Below, one piece after another: positions 1 to 7,018 of a DNA stretch of 17,530 bases (positions are counted from its first letter, which is position 1; every line of letters starts with the position of its first letter). This stretch comes from Solobacterium sp. (GTDB taxonomy: Bacteria > Bacillota_I > Bacilli_A > Erysipelotrichales > Erysipelotrichaceae): assembly GCA_015256455.1 (NCBI GenBank), contig JABZMB010000030.1, positions 1 through 17,530 of the forward strand, given 5' to 3'. The position numbers were made by a program, and so were the translations under genes. Under the pieces are notes generated by a model. It was given only the letters and a program-made list of their open reading frames with translations, was not told the origin of the DNA and made no database searches.

Positions 1-23
1 GAGAGTCTAAAGAGTGTAGAATA

Positions 24-689
24 ATGAATTATACCTATATACTTGAATGTGAAGACCATACCTACTACACAGGTTGGACCAATGATTTAGAGAAAAGATT
101 TCAAGCCCACCTAAATGGGAAAGGGGCTAAGTATACAAAGTCACATCGACCTTTGCGCATCGCATATTATGAAATGCATGCGACAAAGAAGGGAGCGATG
201 CGAAGAGAGTGGAGGATCAAACAAATGACAAAGAAAGAAAAAGTACAATTAATTAAAAGTCCATTAACGAATGTGGAACTATTTGATAAAGAGAAATTGA
301 AGAAAGCTAAGTTTAATCGCCAGTTACATATCCTATATGCGCCAAGTAGCGGTAAGGTCATCATGGAGATGAATGATGTAGCCGCAGAGATATTATGCAA
401 GGATGAAATTTTTGTTGAATTACCGGTTCAAAACAATGAAGATTGGGAGACGCATGAACCTGTTATCAACCGTAATGGCGATTCTTTCTCAGTCAATATT
501 GCCAGTGATGATCATCCAATGGATGGTGACCATCATATTGCCTTTGTGATTTTACAATATGAAAAGGGTTATCGTGTTGTGTATTTTGATAAGGGTGAAA
601 AACCAGAAGTAAAGTTTTATCAAGATGAGCCAGTCATTGCAGTCTATGCAAACTGTAATCAACATGGCCTTTGGTGCATTGAAGCATAA
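24..689 (+). CDS. GIY-YIG nuclease domain fused to a superoxide reductase-like (desulfoferrodoxin) domain
   Basis: A 221-residue two-domain protein. Residues 1-80 are a GIY-YIG domain of the UPF0213 (YazA/YhbQ) type: TYIL at 4-7, YYTG at 14-17, R25, H29, the GKGAKYT stretch at 32-38 and E62 in RREW, which is the expected metal ligand. Residues about 97-221 resemble desulfoferrodoxin. The active-site ligands of class I/II superoxide reductases are all present: H144 (HEPVI), H164 and H170 (HPM...H), C211 and H214 (CNQHGLW). Their spacings (20, 6, 41 and 3 residues) match my recollection of the Desulfoarculus baarsii enzyme exactly. The N-terminal desulforedoxin centre is degenerate, with only C125 of four cysteines left, and the usual catalytic lysine before the first histidine is T143. 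The role is inferred: iron-dependent superoxide reduction or sensing joined to a DNA nick-type nuclease. The frame is open throughout, so this is not an obvious assembly frameshift. No strong ribosome binding site is visible. Confidence 0.85.
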   Translation: MNYTYILECEDHTYYTGWTNDLEKRFQAHLNGKGAKYTKSHRPLRIAYYEMHATKKGAMRREWRIKQMTKKEKVQLIKSPLTNVELFDKEKLKKAKFNRQLHILYAPSSGKVIMEMNDVAAEILCKDEIFVELPVQNNEDWETHEPVINRNGDSFSVNIASDDHPMDGDHHIAFVILQYEKGYRVVYFDKGEKPEVKFYQDEPVIAVYANCNQHGLWCIEA

Positions 690-717
690 TAAAGACATAT
701 TCAATTTACAGTGTGGC

Positions 718-728
718 TGTGATACAAT
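718..728 (+). promoter_or_regulatory. Extended -10 promoter for pnp
   Basis: TGTG-a-TACAAT fits the Gram-positive TRTGn-TATAAT extended -10 element. No good -35 lies 17 bases upstream, as is usual for this class. The predicted start near 735 would give a leader of about 45 bases before the pnp ATG at 780. Confidence 0.55.
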
Positions 729-779
729 GGGAATGTTGAAAATTTGAAAAGTCGAGAACAGACAGAGGTTAGAAGAGAA

Positions 780-3002
780 ATGGAAAAGTACAAGAAGAGC
801 TGGGAATTTCATGGCCGTACATTGACAGTCGAAAACGGTGAAATTGCCAAACAAGCAGGAGGTTCTGTAGTCATTCGCTATGCGGATACAACAGTACTAT
901 CTACAGCAACAGCAAACAACCAAGCAAAGGATACAGATTTTTTCCCATTAACAGTTTTATATCAGGAAAAGATGTATGCCGCAGGTAAGATTCCTGGAGG
1001 ATTTACACGTCGTGAAGGTAGACCAACAGAACATGCAACATTAACAGCACGTTTAATTGATAGACCAATTCGTCCTTTATTTGCGGAAGGTTTCCGTAAT
1101 GAAGTACAAATCGTTAATACAGTATTATCATGCGATCCAGACGCTAGTTCTGAGATGGCATCCTTATTCGGTTCATCATTAGCACTATGTATTTCAGATA
1201 TTCCGTTTAACGGACCTGTAGCTGGTGTAATGGTTGCTCGTGTTGATGGCGAATACATCATTAACCCAAGTGTTGAACAGGAAAAGAATTCTGATTTAAA
1301 TGTAACAGTTGCTGGTACAAAGAACGCCATCAACATGGTTGAAGCAGGCGCTAAGGAAGTATCAGAAGAAGATATGCTTAAGGCCTTGATGATTGGTCAT
1401 GACGCAATCAAGGAATTATGTGCAATTCAGGAAGAAATTATCGCTGCCTGTGCGAAGGAAAAGATGGAAGTTTCCTTATATGAAATCAACCCAATCGTTA
1501 AACAGTTGGTTGATGAAAAGGGTGCACAGCGTATTCGTGAAGCAGTTTCTATCAAGGGTAAGCTTGAACGTTACGGCAAGATTGATGAATTGATTGCCGA
1601 AATGGAAGAAGAAGTTGCTAAGTTAGAATGGGAAGATGATAAGGCACGTGAAAAGGCTGTTAAACAAGCACACGAATATGGTGTAGAAGTTGAAGCAGGT
1701 GAAGTACGTCGCTTGATCTCTGAAGAAAAGATTCGTCCAGATGGACGTGGATTAGATGAACTTCGTCCACTAGATTCACAGATTGATTTACTACCACGTG
1801 TACACGGCTCCGCTATGTTTACGCGTGGTGAAACACAGGTATTATCTGTTACAACATTAGGTCCATTAAGCGATGCACAATTGATTGATGACTTAACAAC
1901 TGAAACAGAAAAGAGATTTATGCACCAATATAACTTCCCACCATTCTCTGTTGGTGAAGTTGGTCGTATGTCTTCTCCAGGTCGTCGTGAAATTGGTCAC
2001 GGTGCTTTAGGTGAAAGAGCTCTCTTACAGGTATTACCTACAGCAGAAGAATTCCCATACGCAATTCGTACCTGTGCAGAAGTATTAGAATCAAATGGTT
2101 CTTCTTCACAGGCAAGTATTTGTGCAGGCACAATGTCATTAATGGCTGCTGGTGTTCCTATTAAGGCAATGGTAGCTGGTGTGGCTATGGGTCTAATTAC
2201 AGTTGGTGATACATACTCTATCTTGACAGATATTCAAGGTATGGAAGACCACTATGGAGATATGGACTTTAAGGTAGCTGGTACACGTAATGGTATTACT
2301 GCTTTACAGATGGATATCAAGGTAACTGGTATTTCAGAAGAAATCCTACGTGAAGCTTTAGCACAAGCACACAAGGGTCGTATGGAAATCTTAGACAACA
2401 TGGAGACAGCAATCTCCACTCCACGTGATCATGTATCTGAATGGGCTCCAAAGATGGCTCAAATGATGATTCCTGTAGAGAAGATTCGTATCGTTATCGG
2501 TAAGGGTGGCGAACAGATTGATAAGATTATCGCTGAATGTGATGGTATTAAGATTGATATCACAGATGATGGTAAGTGCGTATTCTATCATACAAAACAG
2601 GATATGATTGATAAGGCAATGCAGATTGTCGGTGACTTAATCCGTGAGGCGAAGGTTGGCGACATCTATGATGCGACTGTATCAGAAGTTCGTGAATCAT
2701 TTGCCTTTGTAACATTGTTCCCAGGAACAGATGCATTACTCCACGTAAGTGAACTTGCTTGGACTCGTGTAGAAAAGATTCAGGATGCATTACATGTAGG
2801 TGATGTTATTAAGGTTAAAGTTACTGGTGTTGATCCAACTGGTAAAGTTAAGGTTTCTGCTAAGGAATGCTTAGAAAAGCCAGAAGGCTATGTAGAGCCA
2901 AAGAAGAACTTTAAGCCACAAGGTAAACCAAATTTCCATGAAAAGCGCGAAGGTGCTAACGTGGAACGCAGAGTTTTCAAGAAAAAAGAAAACGCTGAAT
3001 AA
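780..3002 (+). CDS. pnp: Polyribonucleotide nucleotidyltransferase (PNPase)
   Basis: A phosphorolytic 3'-to-5' exoribonuclease that works in mRNA decay, normally as a trimer with a degradosome. The 740-residue length and domain order are standard. The first RNase PH-like domain carries GGFTRREGRPTEH near residue 73 and the RPIRPLF segment. A helical linker follows. The second RNase PH domain carries GRREIGHGALGERAL near 401, the phosphate-binding SNGSSSQAS near 438 and the catalytic GDMDFKVAG near 490. A KH domain (EKIRIVIGKGGEQI, near 567) and an S1 domain (GDIYDATVSEV, from about 626) close the protein, followed by a lysine-rich tail. I chose the ATG at 780 because the family normally begins within a few residues of this point (MEKYKKSWEF...GRTLTVENG). 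An in-frame TTG at 744 would add 12 atypical residues, and it is not preceded by a better ribosome binding site. A hairpin terminator follows the stop. Confidence 0.97.
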   Translation: MEKYKKSWEFHGRTLTVENGEIAKQAGGSVVIRYADTTVLSTATANNQAKDTDFFPLTVLYQEKMYAAGKIPGGFTRREGRPTEHATLTARLIDRPIRPLFAEGFRNEVQIVNTVLSCDPDASSEMASLFGSSLALCISDIPFNGPVAGVMVARVDGEYIINPSVEQEKNSDLNVTVAGTKNAINMVEAGAKEVSEEDMLKALMIGHDAIKELCAIQEEIIAACAKEKMEVSLYEINPIVKQLVDEKGAQRIREAVSIKGKLERYGKIDELIAEMEEEVAKLEWEDDKAREKAVKQAHEYGVEVEAGEVRRLISEEKIRPDGRGLDELRPLDSQIDLLPRVHGSAMFTRGETQVLSVTTLGPLSDAQLIDDLTTETEKRFMHQYNFPPFSVGEVGRMSSPGRREIGHGALGERALLQVLPTAEEFPYAIRTCAEVLESNGSSSQASICAGTMSLMAAGVPIKAMVAGVAMGLITVGDTYSILTDIQGMEDHYGDMDFKVAGTRNGITALQMDIKVTGISEEILREALAQAHKGRMEILDNMETAISTPRDHVSEWAPKMAQMMIPVEKIRIVIGKGGEQIDKIIAECDGIKIDITDDGKCVFYHTKQDMIDKAMQIVGDLIREAKVGDIYDATVSEVRESFAFVTLFPGTDALLHVSELAWTRVEKIQDALHVGDVIKVKVTGVDPTGKVKVSAKECLEKPEGYVEPKKNFKPQGKPNFHEKREGANVERRVFKKKENAE

Positions 3003-3007
3003 TCAAT

Positions 3008-3033
3008 AAAAGAAGGCGTATAGCCTTCTTTTT
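3008..3033 (+). terminator. Rho-independent terminator after pnp
   Basis: The arms AAAAGAAGGC (3008-3017) and GCCTTCTTTT (3023-3032) pair over a 5-base loop, GTATA, and run into Ts. The trmB ribosome binding site begins two bases past the T-run, so the hairpin lies in the trmB leader unless trmB starts from a promoter inside pnp. Confidence 0.85.
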
Positions 3034-3049
3034 CGGAGGGAAAGTAACT

Positions 3050-3703
3050 ATGCGTATGCGTAAAAAGAAATGGGCAGAGCCATGGATTGAAGAACACCGT
3101 GATTTTGTCTATCAAAACCCAGTAGAAAACAAAGGAAAGTGGAAAGAATTACTACAACGCGACACATTACATTTAGAGATTGGCACTGGTAAAGGTGGAT
3201 ACCTCAACGGTATGGCAAGACTCTATCCAAATGAAGCGTGGGTAGGAATTGAAAAAGATATTAGTGCTGGTGCAGTCGCTGCACGTCATGCGGTAGAAGA
3301 AGAAAATCCACTACTTGAAAATAAGCGATTTATCATTGCCAATGCGGAACAACTACAAGAGTGGTTTGCGACTGGAGAAGTGGATGTCATTCACTTAAAC
3401 TTTTCTGATCCATGGCCAAAGAAAGGCAATCATAAGCGCCGTCTTAGCAGTGCGAAGTTTTTAGAGATGTATCGCGATATTCTTACAGAAGATGGATATA
3501 TCCGCATGAAGACAGACAACAAGGATCTATTTGAAGATTCAGTATTGTATTTCTTACAGAATGATTTTACACTCACAGAATTCTCTGTTGACTTCCGTCG
3601 CGTAGAGCATGCGGAAGATGTCATTACAGAATACGAAACTCGATTTATGGAACTTGGACAACCAATATATCAACTTTGTGCCAAGCCATGCAGACATAAA
3701 TAA
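3050..3703 (+). CDS. trmB: tRNA (guanine-N7-)-methyltransferase
   Basis: Transfers a methyl group from S-adenosylmethionine to N7 of G46 in the tRNA variable loop; cytoplasmic. The 217-residue length is normal. The SAM-binding motif is EIGTGKG (43-49), the family signature NFSDPWPKK lies at 117-125 with HKRRL at 128-132, and the substrate-side TEYETRF is at 193-199. The start MRMRKKKWAEPW matches the family N-terminus, and GGAGGG at 3035-3040 is well placed for the ATG at 3050. There is no convincing promoter of its own. The gene sits 47 bases after pnp, behind a terminator hairpin, so expression probably depends on partial read-through. A new promoter follows the stop. Confidence 0.95.
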   Translation: MRMRKKKWAEPWIEEHRDFVYQNPVENKGKWKELLQRDTLHLEIGTGKGGYLNGMARLYPNEAWVGIEKDISAGAVAARHAVEEENPLLENKRFIIANAEQLQEWFATGEVDVIHLNFSDPWPKKGNHKRRLSSAKFLEMYRDILTEDGYIRMKTDNKDLFEDSVLYFLQNDFTLTEFSVDFRRVEHAEDVITEYETRFMELGQPIYQLCAKPCRHK

Positions 3704-3705
3704 AC

Positions 3706-3716
3706 TGTGATACGAT
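3706..3716 (+). promoter_or_regulatory. Extended -10 promoter for the lipoprotein at 3736
   Basis: TGTG-a-TACGAT closely matches the pnp element at 718-728. An overlapping alternative is CAGACA (3691-3696), 17 bases, GATAAT (3714-3719). Either start puts the 5' end almost at the Shine-Dalgarno AAGGAGG, giving a leader of only about 10-13 bases. Confidence 0.45.
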
Positions 3717-3735
3717 AATGCAAAGGAGGTAAAGT

Positions 3736-4410
3736 ATGGGAAAGAAGATTTTACTAGTCCTATTATGTGTTCTATTAACTGGTTGTGCGCAATCTAATCT
3801 TTCCATGCAAGAAAGATTAGAGCAAGAGATTACTACAGTTAGTGCTTTACCTATCCCTAGTGCAAGTCATCGCAAACCATTCTATACTTACTATACAGAG
3901 CCATCGATTGGACATTATCGTTCTACTGAAACTTCAAATGAGTTTAGCTTTCAATCTACAAAGTTTGTACTGAATCTAAACGTACAAGCTATCATGGATT
4001 CTTCCACAGATATAACACAATCGATCTATACACAAAAACCGATTGCTATATATTCTGGAAGCTTTCAAAATATGCTCGATGAAACAGTAGATTATGTATG
4101 TGAAATCTATCAGGTTAATCATGATTATGCAGTATTCTTTACATCTTCTGCAGTAAACTTATTTGGGGTTGCTCAAGTTGGAAATGCAGCAGAACTTGCA
4201 GGGAAAATGTACTCTATTGCACGTAGTGTAATTGTACGAAAAGATGCTGTATTACAGGTGTATACACATGAAAGTGCGATTGATTATGAAGGGGAAGCAA
4301 TCAATCTGTATAAGGATATTGCACCAGAAGAGGGTACCTTACAAGAGTTAATTGATGATAAGACTCGTATCGATAATAAAAAAGATAAGAGTAAAACAAC
4401 TGATAATTGA
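3736..4410 (+). CDS. Putative lipoprotein of unknown function
   Basis: A 224-residue protein with a short lipoprotein signal: basic start MGKK, hydrophobic core, and lipobox LLTGC with the lipidated cysteine at 17. The mature part should be anchored on the outer face of the membrane. It has no domain I recognise. It contains a mixed hydrophilic region rich in Ser, Thr and Tyr (about 35-70), a more folded-looking section (about 80-190) with VDYVCEIYQVNHDYAVFF, and a charged C-terminal tail full of Lys and Asp. The ribosome binding site is strong (AAAGGAGG, 3722-3729) with ATG at 3736. It appears to be a single-gene unit between trmB and the acidic protein at 4512. The lipoprotein call is firm; the function is unknown. 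Confidence 0.85.
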   Translation: MGKKILLVLLCVLLTGCAQSNLSMQERLEQEITTVSALPIPSASHRKPFYTYYTEPSIGHYRSTETSNEFSFQSTKFVLNLNVQAIMDSSTDITQSIYTQKPIAIYSGSFQNMLDETVDYVCEIYQVNHDYAVFFTSSAVNLFGVAQVGNAAELAGKMYSIARSVIVRKDAVLQVYTHESAIDYEGEAINLYKDIAPEEGTLQELIDDKTRIDNKKDKSKTTDN

Positions 4411-4421
4411 TGAAATCATAC

Positions 4422-4451
4422 TTAAAACGCGTTATTTTATGATAATATATA
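4422..4451 (+). promoter_or_regulatory. Possible promoter for the gene at 4512
   Basis: TTAAAA (4422-4427) and TATATA (4446-4451) are separated by 18 bases, with GATAAT at 4441-4446 as an alternative -10. A perfect 8-base palindrome, AACGCGTT (4426-4433), lies within. The region is AT-rich, so the match is weak. No clear terminator separates it from the lipoprotein gene upstream. Confidence 0.3.
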
Positions 4452-4511
4452 ACTTAACAAGGAAAGAGAAATAGAATAAAATACTATTGTATATAAGAAA
4501 GGATAGACCTT

Positions 4512-5372
4512 ATGCTCAAGAAATTACAAAACTTATTATTTGAGGATGATGACGAATTTGTAGAAGACAACACTGAAGCAGAACAAGTTGCTGCCTCTGC
4601 TCCAGTTACAGCTACTGTAAAACCAGAAGCATCTTCATTACAGCAAACAGCAAAGATCCCTGTTCAAACTGAGCAAGTACCTGAGATTCCAGCAGTGCCT
4701 GCATTACCAGTTGAACCAGTAACAGCTGCTGAACCAGAACCTGTAAAATCATCCTCAGTATTTTTAGATAATGAACCTAAGAAGTCAACAATGATTAATC
4801 TTGATGATGAGGATAGCAAACCAGTTGAGAAGAAGCCAGTTGCTAAGCCTGAAGTAAAGCGTGAAGAAGTAAAGCCTTCTAAAGAATACCGCTTTAATCC
4901 AGTTATCAGTCCTATCTTCGGTATCGATGAAAAGGATATGGATGCTGTAAAGACAACTACTTCTAAACTCACTGAAAAGGAAAAGGCTAAGTTTGAAAAG
5001 AACGTTACACCAATTCTTTCACCAATGTATGGTATCGCTGTTGAAAAGCCTGTGAAGCCAGCTGTGAAGGTTGAAGAACCAGTTGTAACAGCAGCAGTGA
5101 AGAAGAGTGAACCTGTAACGATTCCTTCACCAACTGTTGAAGATGAGATTCCTGAATTCTCATTAGATGATATTCTCAGCACACGTGATCAAGAACCACA
5201 GCAGGAAGATGATGATTTGTTTGGAACAACAGCAACTTCTGAATTTGACTTTGGTAATGATGACCAATTATTCCCAAATCTAAGCTTTGGTGATTTGGAA
5301 AGAGAAACTGCTGAAGATAGTACAACAATTATTTCTCGTTCAAGTTTGAACGATCATAGTTCACGTAAATAG
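4512..5372 (+). CDS. Acidic, likely disordered cytoplasmic protein with paired SPxxGI motifs
   Basis: A 286-residue protein with no signal peptide and no membrane span. It begins MLKKLQNLLFEDDDEF: a short amphipathic segment followed by acids, recalling the membrane-targeting N-terminus of SepF, although the SepF core fold is absent. Residues 25-120 are rich in Pro, Val, Glu, Ala and Lys and look disordered. Two related motifs follow: YRFNPVISPIFGI (126-138) and KNVTPILSPMYGI (163-175), consensus xxPxxSPxxGI. The C-terminal part is acidic, with short hydrophobic patches such as FSLDDIL (216-222) and LFPNLSFGDLE (253-263) that look like docking motifs. The ribosome binding site AAAGGA (4498-4503) supports the ATG at 4512. 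A role as a scaffold linked to division or wall synthesis is suggested only by its shape and its place before murC. Confidence 0.8.
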   Translation: MLKKLQNLLFEDDDEFVEDNTEAEQVAASAPVTATVKPEASSLQQTAKIPVQTEQVPEIPAVPALPVEPVTAAEPEPVKSSSVFLDNEPKKSTMINLDDEDSKPVEKKPVAKPEVKREEVKPSKEYRFNPVISPIFGIDEKDMDAVKTTTSKLTEKEKAKFEKNVTPILSPMYGIAVEKPVKPAVKVEEPVVTAAVKKSEPVTIPSPTVEDEIPEFSLDDILSTRDQEPQQEDDDLFGTTATSEFDFGNDDQLFPNLSFGDLERETAEDSTTIISRSSLNDHSSRK

Positions 5373-5380
5373 TTTATAAA

Positions 5381-5436
5381 AAACGGTCGTTAACGTTTGA
5401 AAGAGATTCGCTTTCGATGTCGACCGTTTGTTTTTT
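5381..5436 (+). terminator. Two-tier hairpin with T-run before murC
   Basis: The outer arms AAACGGTCG (5381-5389) and CGACCGTTT (5421-5429) form 9 pairs and are followed by GTTTTTT (5430-5436). The loop contains an inner hairpin, GAAAG (5399-5403) with CTTTC (5411-5415). The murC Shine-Dalgarno GGAGG starts at 5437, directly after the T-run. A competing pairing of 5349-5355 with 5385-5391 would take up part of the left arm, so this could be an attenuator as well as a terminator. Confidence 0.75.
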
Positions 5437-5445
5437 GGAGGTCTT

Positions 5446-6825
5446 ATGGAAAGATATACGTTAGATTTTAATAAGCCAGTACATATCTTCTTTATTGGTA
5501 TTGGTGGTATCAGTATGAGTGGCCTAGCAAAAGTGTTGGTAGATCGTGGTTTTCAGGTAAGTGGATCTGATAACCAAGAAACAGAACTAACAAAGATGTT
5601 AGAACAACATGGTGCTAAGGTTTACTACGGTGGTCAAAAGGCTGAGAATATCACAGATGATATTGATGTTGTTGTATATACTGCGGCGATTCATCCAGAT
5701 AATCCAGAATATATTGCCTGTGTTGATAAGAAGATTCCAATGATGACGCGGGCAGAATTACTTGGTGAACTCATGGAGAACTACAAGAATAGTATCGCTG
5801 TGAGTGGCACACATGGTAAAACATCTACGACATCAATGTTAAGTTATATCTTAATGGCAGCCAATACTGATCCAACAATCAGTTTGGGTGGTATGCTTGC
5901 ACATATTGGTGGTAATATTCGTGTTGGAAGAGGAGAGACATTCCTAACAGAAGCTTGTGAATATACAAATAGTTTCTTAGAGCTAAAGCCACTTGTTGGA
6001 ATTATCTTAAATGTAGAAGCAGATCATTTAGACTTCTTTAAGGATTTAGATGATATTCGCTTATCCTTTAGAAAGTTTGCGTCTGGAATCAAGGAAGGCG
6101 GTACACTTGTAATTAACCATAGTATTCATAATAAAGAGTATATTATCGGTGATTTTAAGGGTACTGTTATTAGCTTTGGTGAAGGCGGGGATATGCATGC
6201 AAGAAATATTGTTTTTGATGCATTAGGAAATCCTGGCTTTGAAGTGTATTACAAGGATGAAAAACTTGGTGATGTTCAGCTTTTAGTTCCGGGTAAGCAT
6301 AATGTAGATAATGCATTAGCAGCAATCGCAACAGCTTATAGTCTTGGTATTGATTTTGATGCGATAAAGCAGGGGCTAGTAAGCTATAGTGGTGTAGATC
6401 GTCGCTTCCAGTATAAAGGTAAGTGCAATGGTGCAACAGTTATTGATGACTATGCACATCACCCACAGGAAATTGAAGCAACCCTCAATGCAGCAAAGCA
6501 TTATCCGCATAAGAAATTGTATGTTGTCTTCCAACCACATACCTATACACGTACAATCGCGTTACTGCCGGAATTTGCTAAAGCTTTAGAAAACGCAGAT
6601 GTTGTCATTCTTGCGGAAATTTATGCAGCACGTGAGATTAATACAACTGGTGTAAGTGCAGAAGATATCTCTAAGCTGATGAATCAAACAAAGGTGAAAT
6701 CTTTCTACTTACCTACATTTGAAGAAATCGAAGATTATCTACGTAGCCATCTAGAAGAGGGCGACCTATGTATTACGATGGGTGCAGGTAATGTAACAGA
6801 AATTGGGCCAAAACTTGTACAATAG
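5446..6825 (+). CDS. murC: UDP-N-acetylmuramate--L-alanine ligase
   Basis: The ATP-dependent ligase that adds L-alanine to UDP-MurNAc, the first amino acid of the peptidoglycan stem peptide; cytoplasmic. The 459-residue length is typical of Mur ligases. The nucleotide-sugar loop GIGGISM is at 18-24 and the ATP-binding loop GTHGKTST at 121-128. EACEY is at 169-173, the metal-site region NVEADHLD at 189-196, PGKHNVDNALAA at 282-293, DDYAHHP at 334-340 and FQPHTYTRT at 362-370. I chose the ATG at 5446 because GGAGG (5437-5441) precedes it, though the spacing is short. The in-frame TTG at 5428 would begin inside the terminator stem. A clear terminator follows. The neighbourhood (murC, then ytxG-like, ytxH-like and ccpA) resembles Bacillus. 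Confidence 0.97.
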   Translation: MERYTLDFNKPVHIFFIGIGGISMSGLAKVLVDRGFQVSGSDNQETELTKMLEQHGAKVYYGGQKAENITDDIDVVVYTAAIHPDNPEYIACVDKKIPMMTRAELLGELMENYKNSIAVSGTHGKTSTTSMLSYILMAANTDPTISLGGMLAHIGGNIRVGRGETFLTEACEYTNSFLELKPLVGIILNVEADHLDFFKDLDDIRLSFRKFASGIKEGGTLVINHSIHNKEYIIGDFKGTVISFGEGGDMHARNIVFDALGNPGFEVYYKDEKLGDVQLLVPGKHNVDNALAAIATAYSLGIDFDAIKQGLVSYSGVDRRFQYKGKCNGATVIDDYAHHPQEIEATLNAAKHYPHKKLYVVFQPHTYTRTIALLPEFAKALENADVVILAEIYAAREINTTGVSAEDISKLMNQTKVKSFYLPTFEEIEDYLRSHLEEGDLCITMGAGNVTEIGPKLVQ

Positions 6826-6830
6826 TGATT

Positions 6831-6860
6831 AACCGATTGGAGTAATTACAATCGGTTTTT
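6831..6860 (+). terminator. Rho-independent terminator after murC
   Basis: AACCGATTG (6831-6839) pairs perfectly with CAATCGGTT (6849-6857) over a 9-base loop and is followed by further Ts. It begins five bases after the murC stop. Confidence 0.88.
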
Positions 6861-6955
6861 ATAATTATATAGATGATTATTATCAATTCTTTATTTAGTG
6901 AAAAACTCTCTAGCATGACTTGTTAGAAAGCATGGATTTCGGTGTCTGGCGAAAG

Positions 6956-6966
6956 TATGATATAAT
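6956..6966 (+). promoter_or_regulatory. Extended -10 promoter for the CsbD-like gene
   Basis: TATG-a-TATAAT is a perfect TRTGn-TATAAT match, with no recognisable -35. The predicted start near 6973 coincides with the left arm of the inverted repeat at 6974-6989. Confidence 0.65.
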
Positions 6967-6973
6967 AAGAGTA

Positions 6974-6989
6974 TCGAAATCATTTTCGA
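6974..6989 (+). repeat. Inverted repeat at the predicted 5' end of the CsbD-like transcript
   Basis: TCGAAA (6974-6979) and TTTCGA (6984-6989) are separated by TCAT. It could be an operator over the transcription start or a 5' hairpin protecting the mRNA. Short palindromes of this size can occur by chance. Confidence 0.4.
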
Positions 6990-7018
6990 ATTGAATGGTC
7001 AAAGAAGGAGGACATAAT

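Noticed and set aside
744..779. A TTG start for pnp that would add 12 residues
   Set aside because: The added residues do not look like a PNPase N-terminus, and the family normally starts near the ATG at 780. The TTG also lies only about nine bases after the predicted transcription start.
1393..1593. Out-of-frame open frames inside pnp and other long genes, on both strands
   Set aside because: They have no ribosome binding sites and no recognisable domains, and they sit fully inside well-supported genes.
4664..5182. A 172-codon open frame on the minus strand
   Set aside because: It is antisense to the low-complexity acidic gene. Its Ser/Thr-rich product is what repeated Glu, Pro and Val codons give on the other strand, and it has no ribosome binding site.
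5428..5445. An earlier TTG start for murC
   Set aside because: It lies inside the terminator stem and T-run. The ATG at 5446 has a GGAGG site and gives the usual N-terminus.
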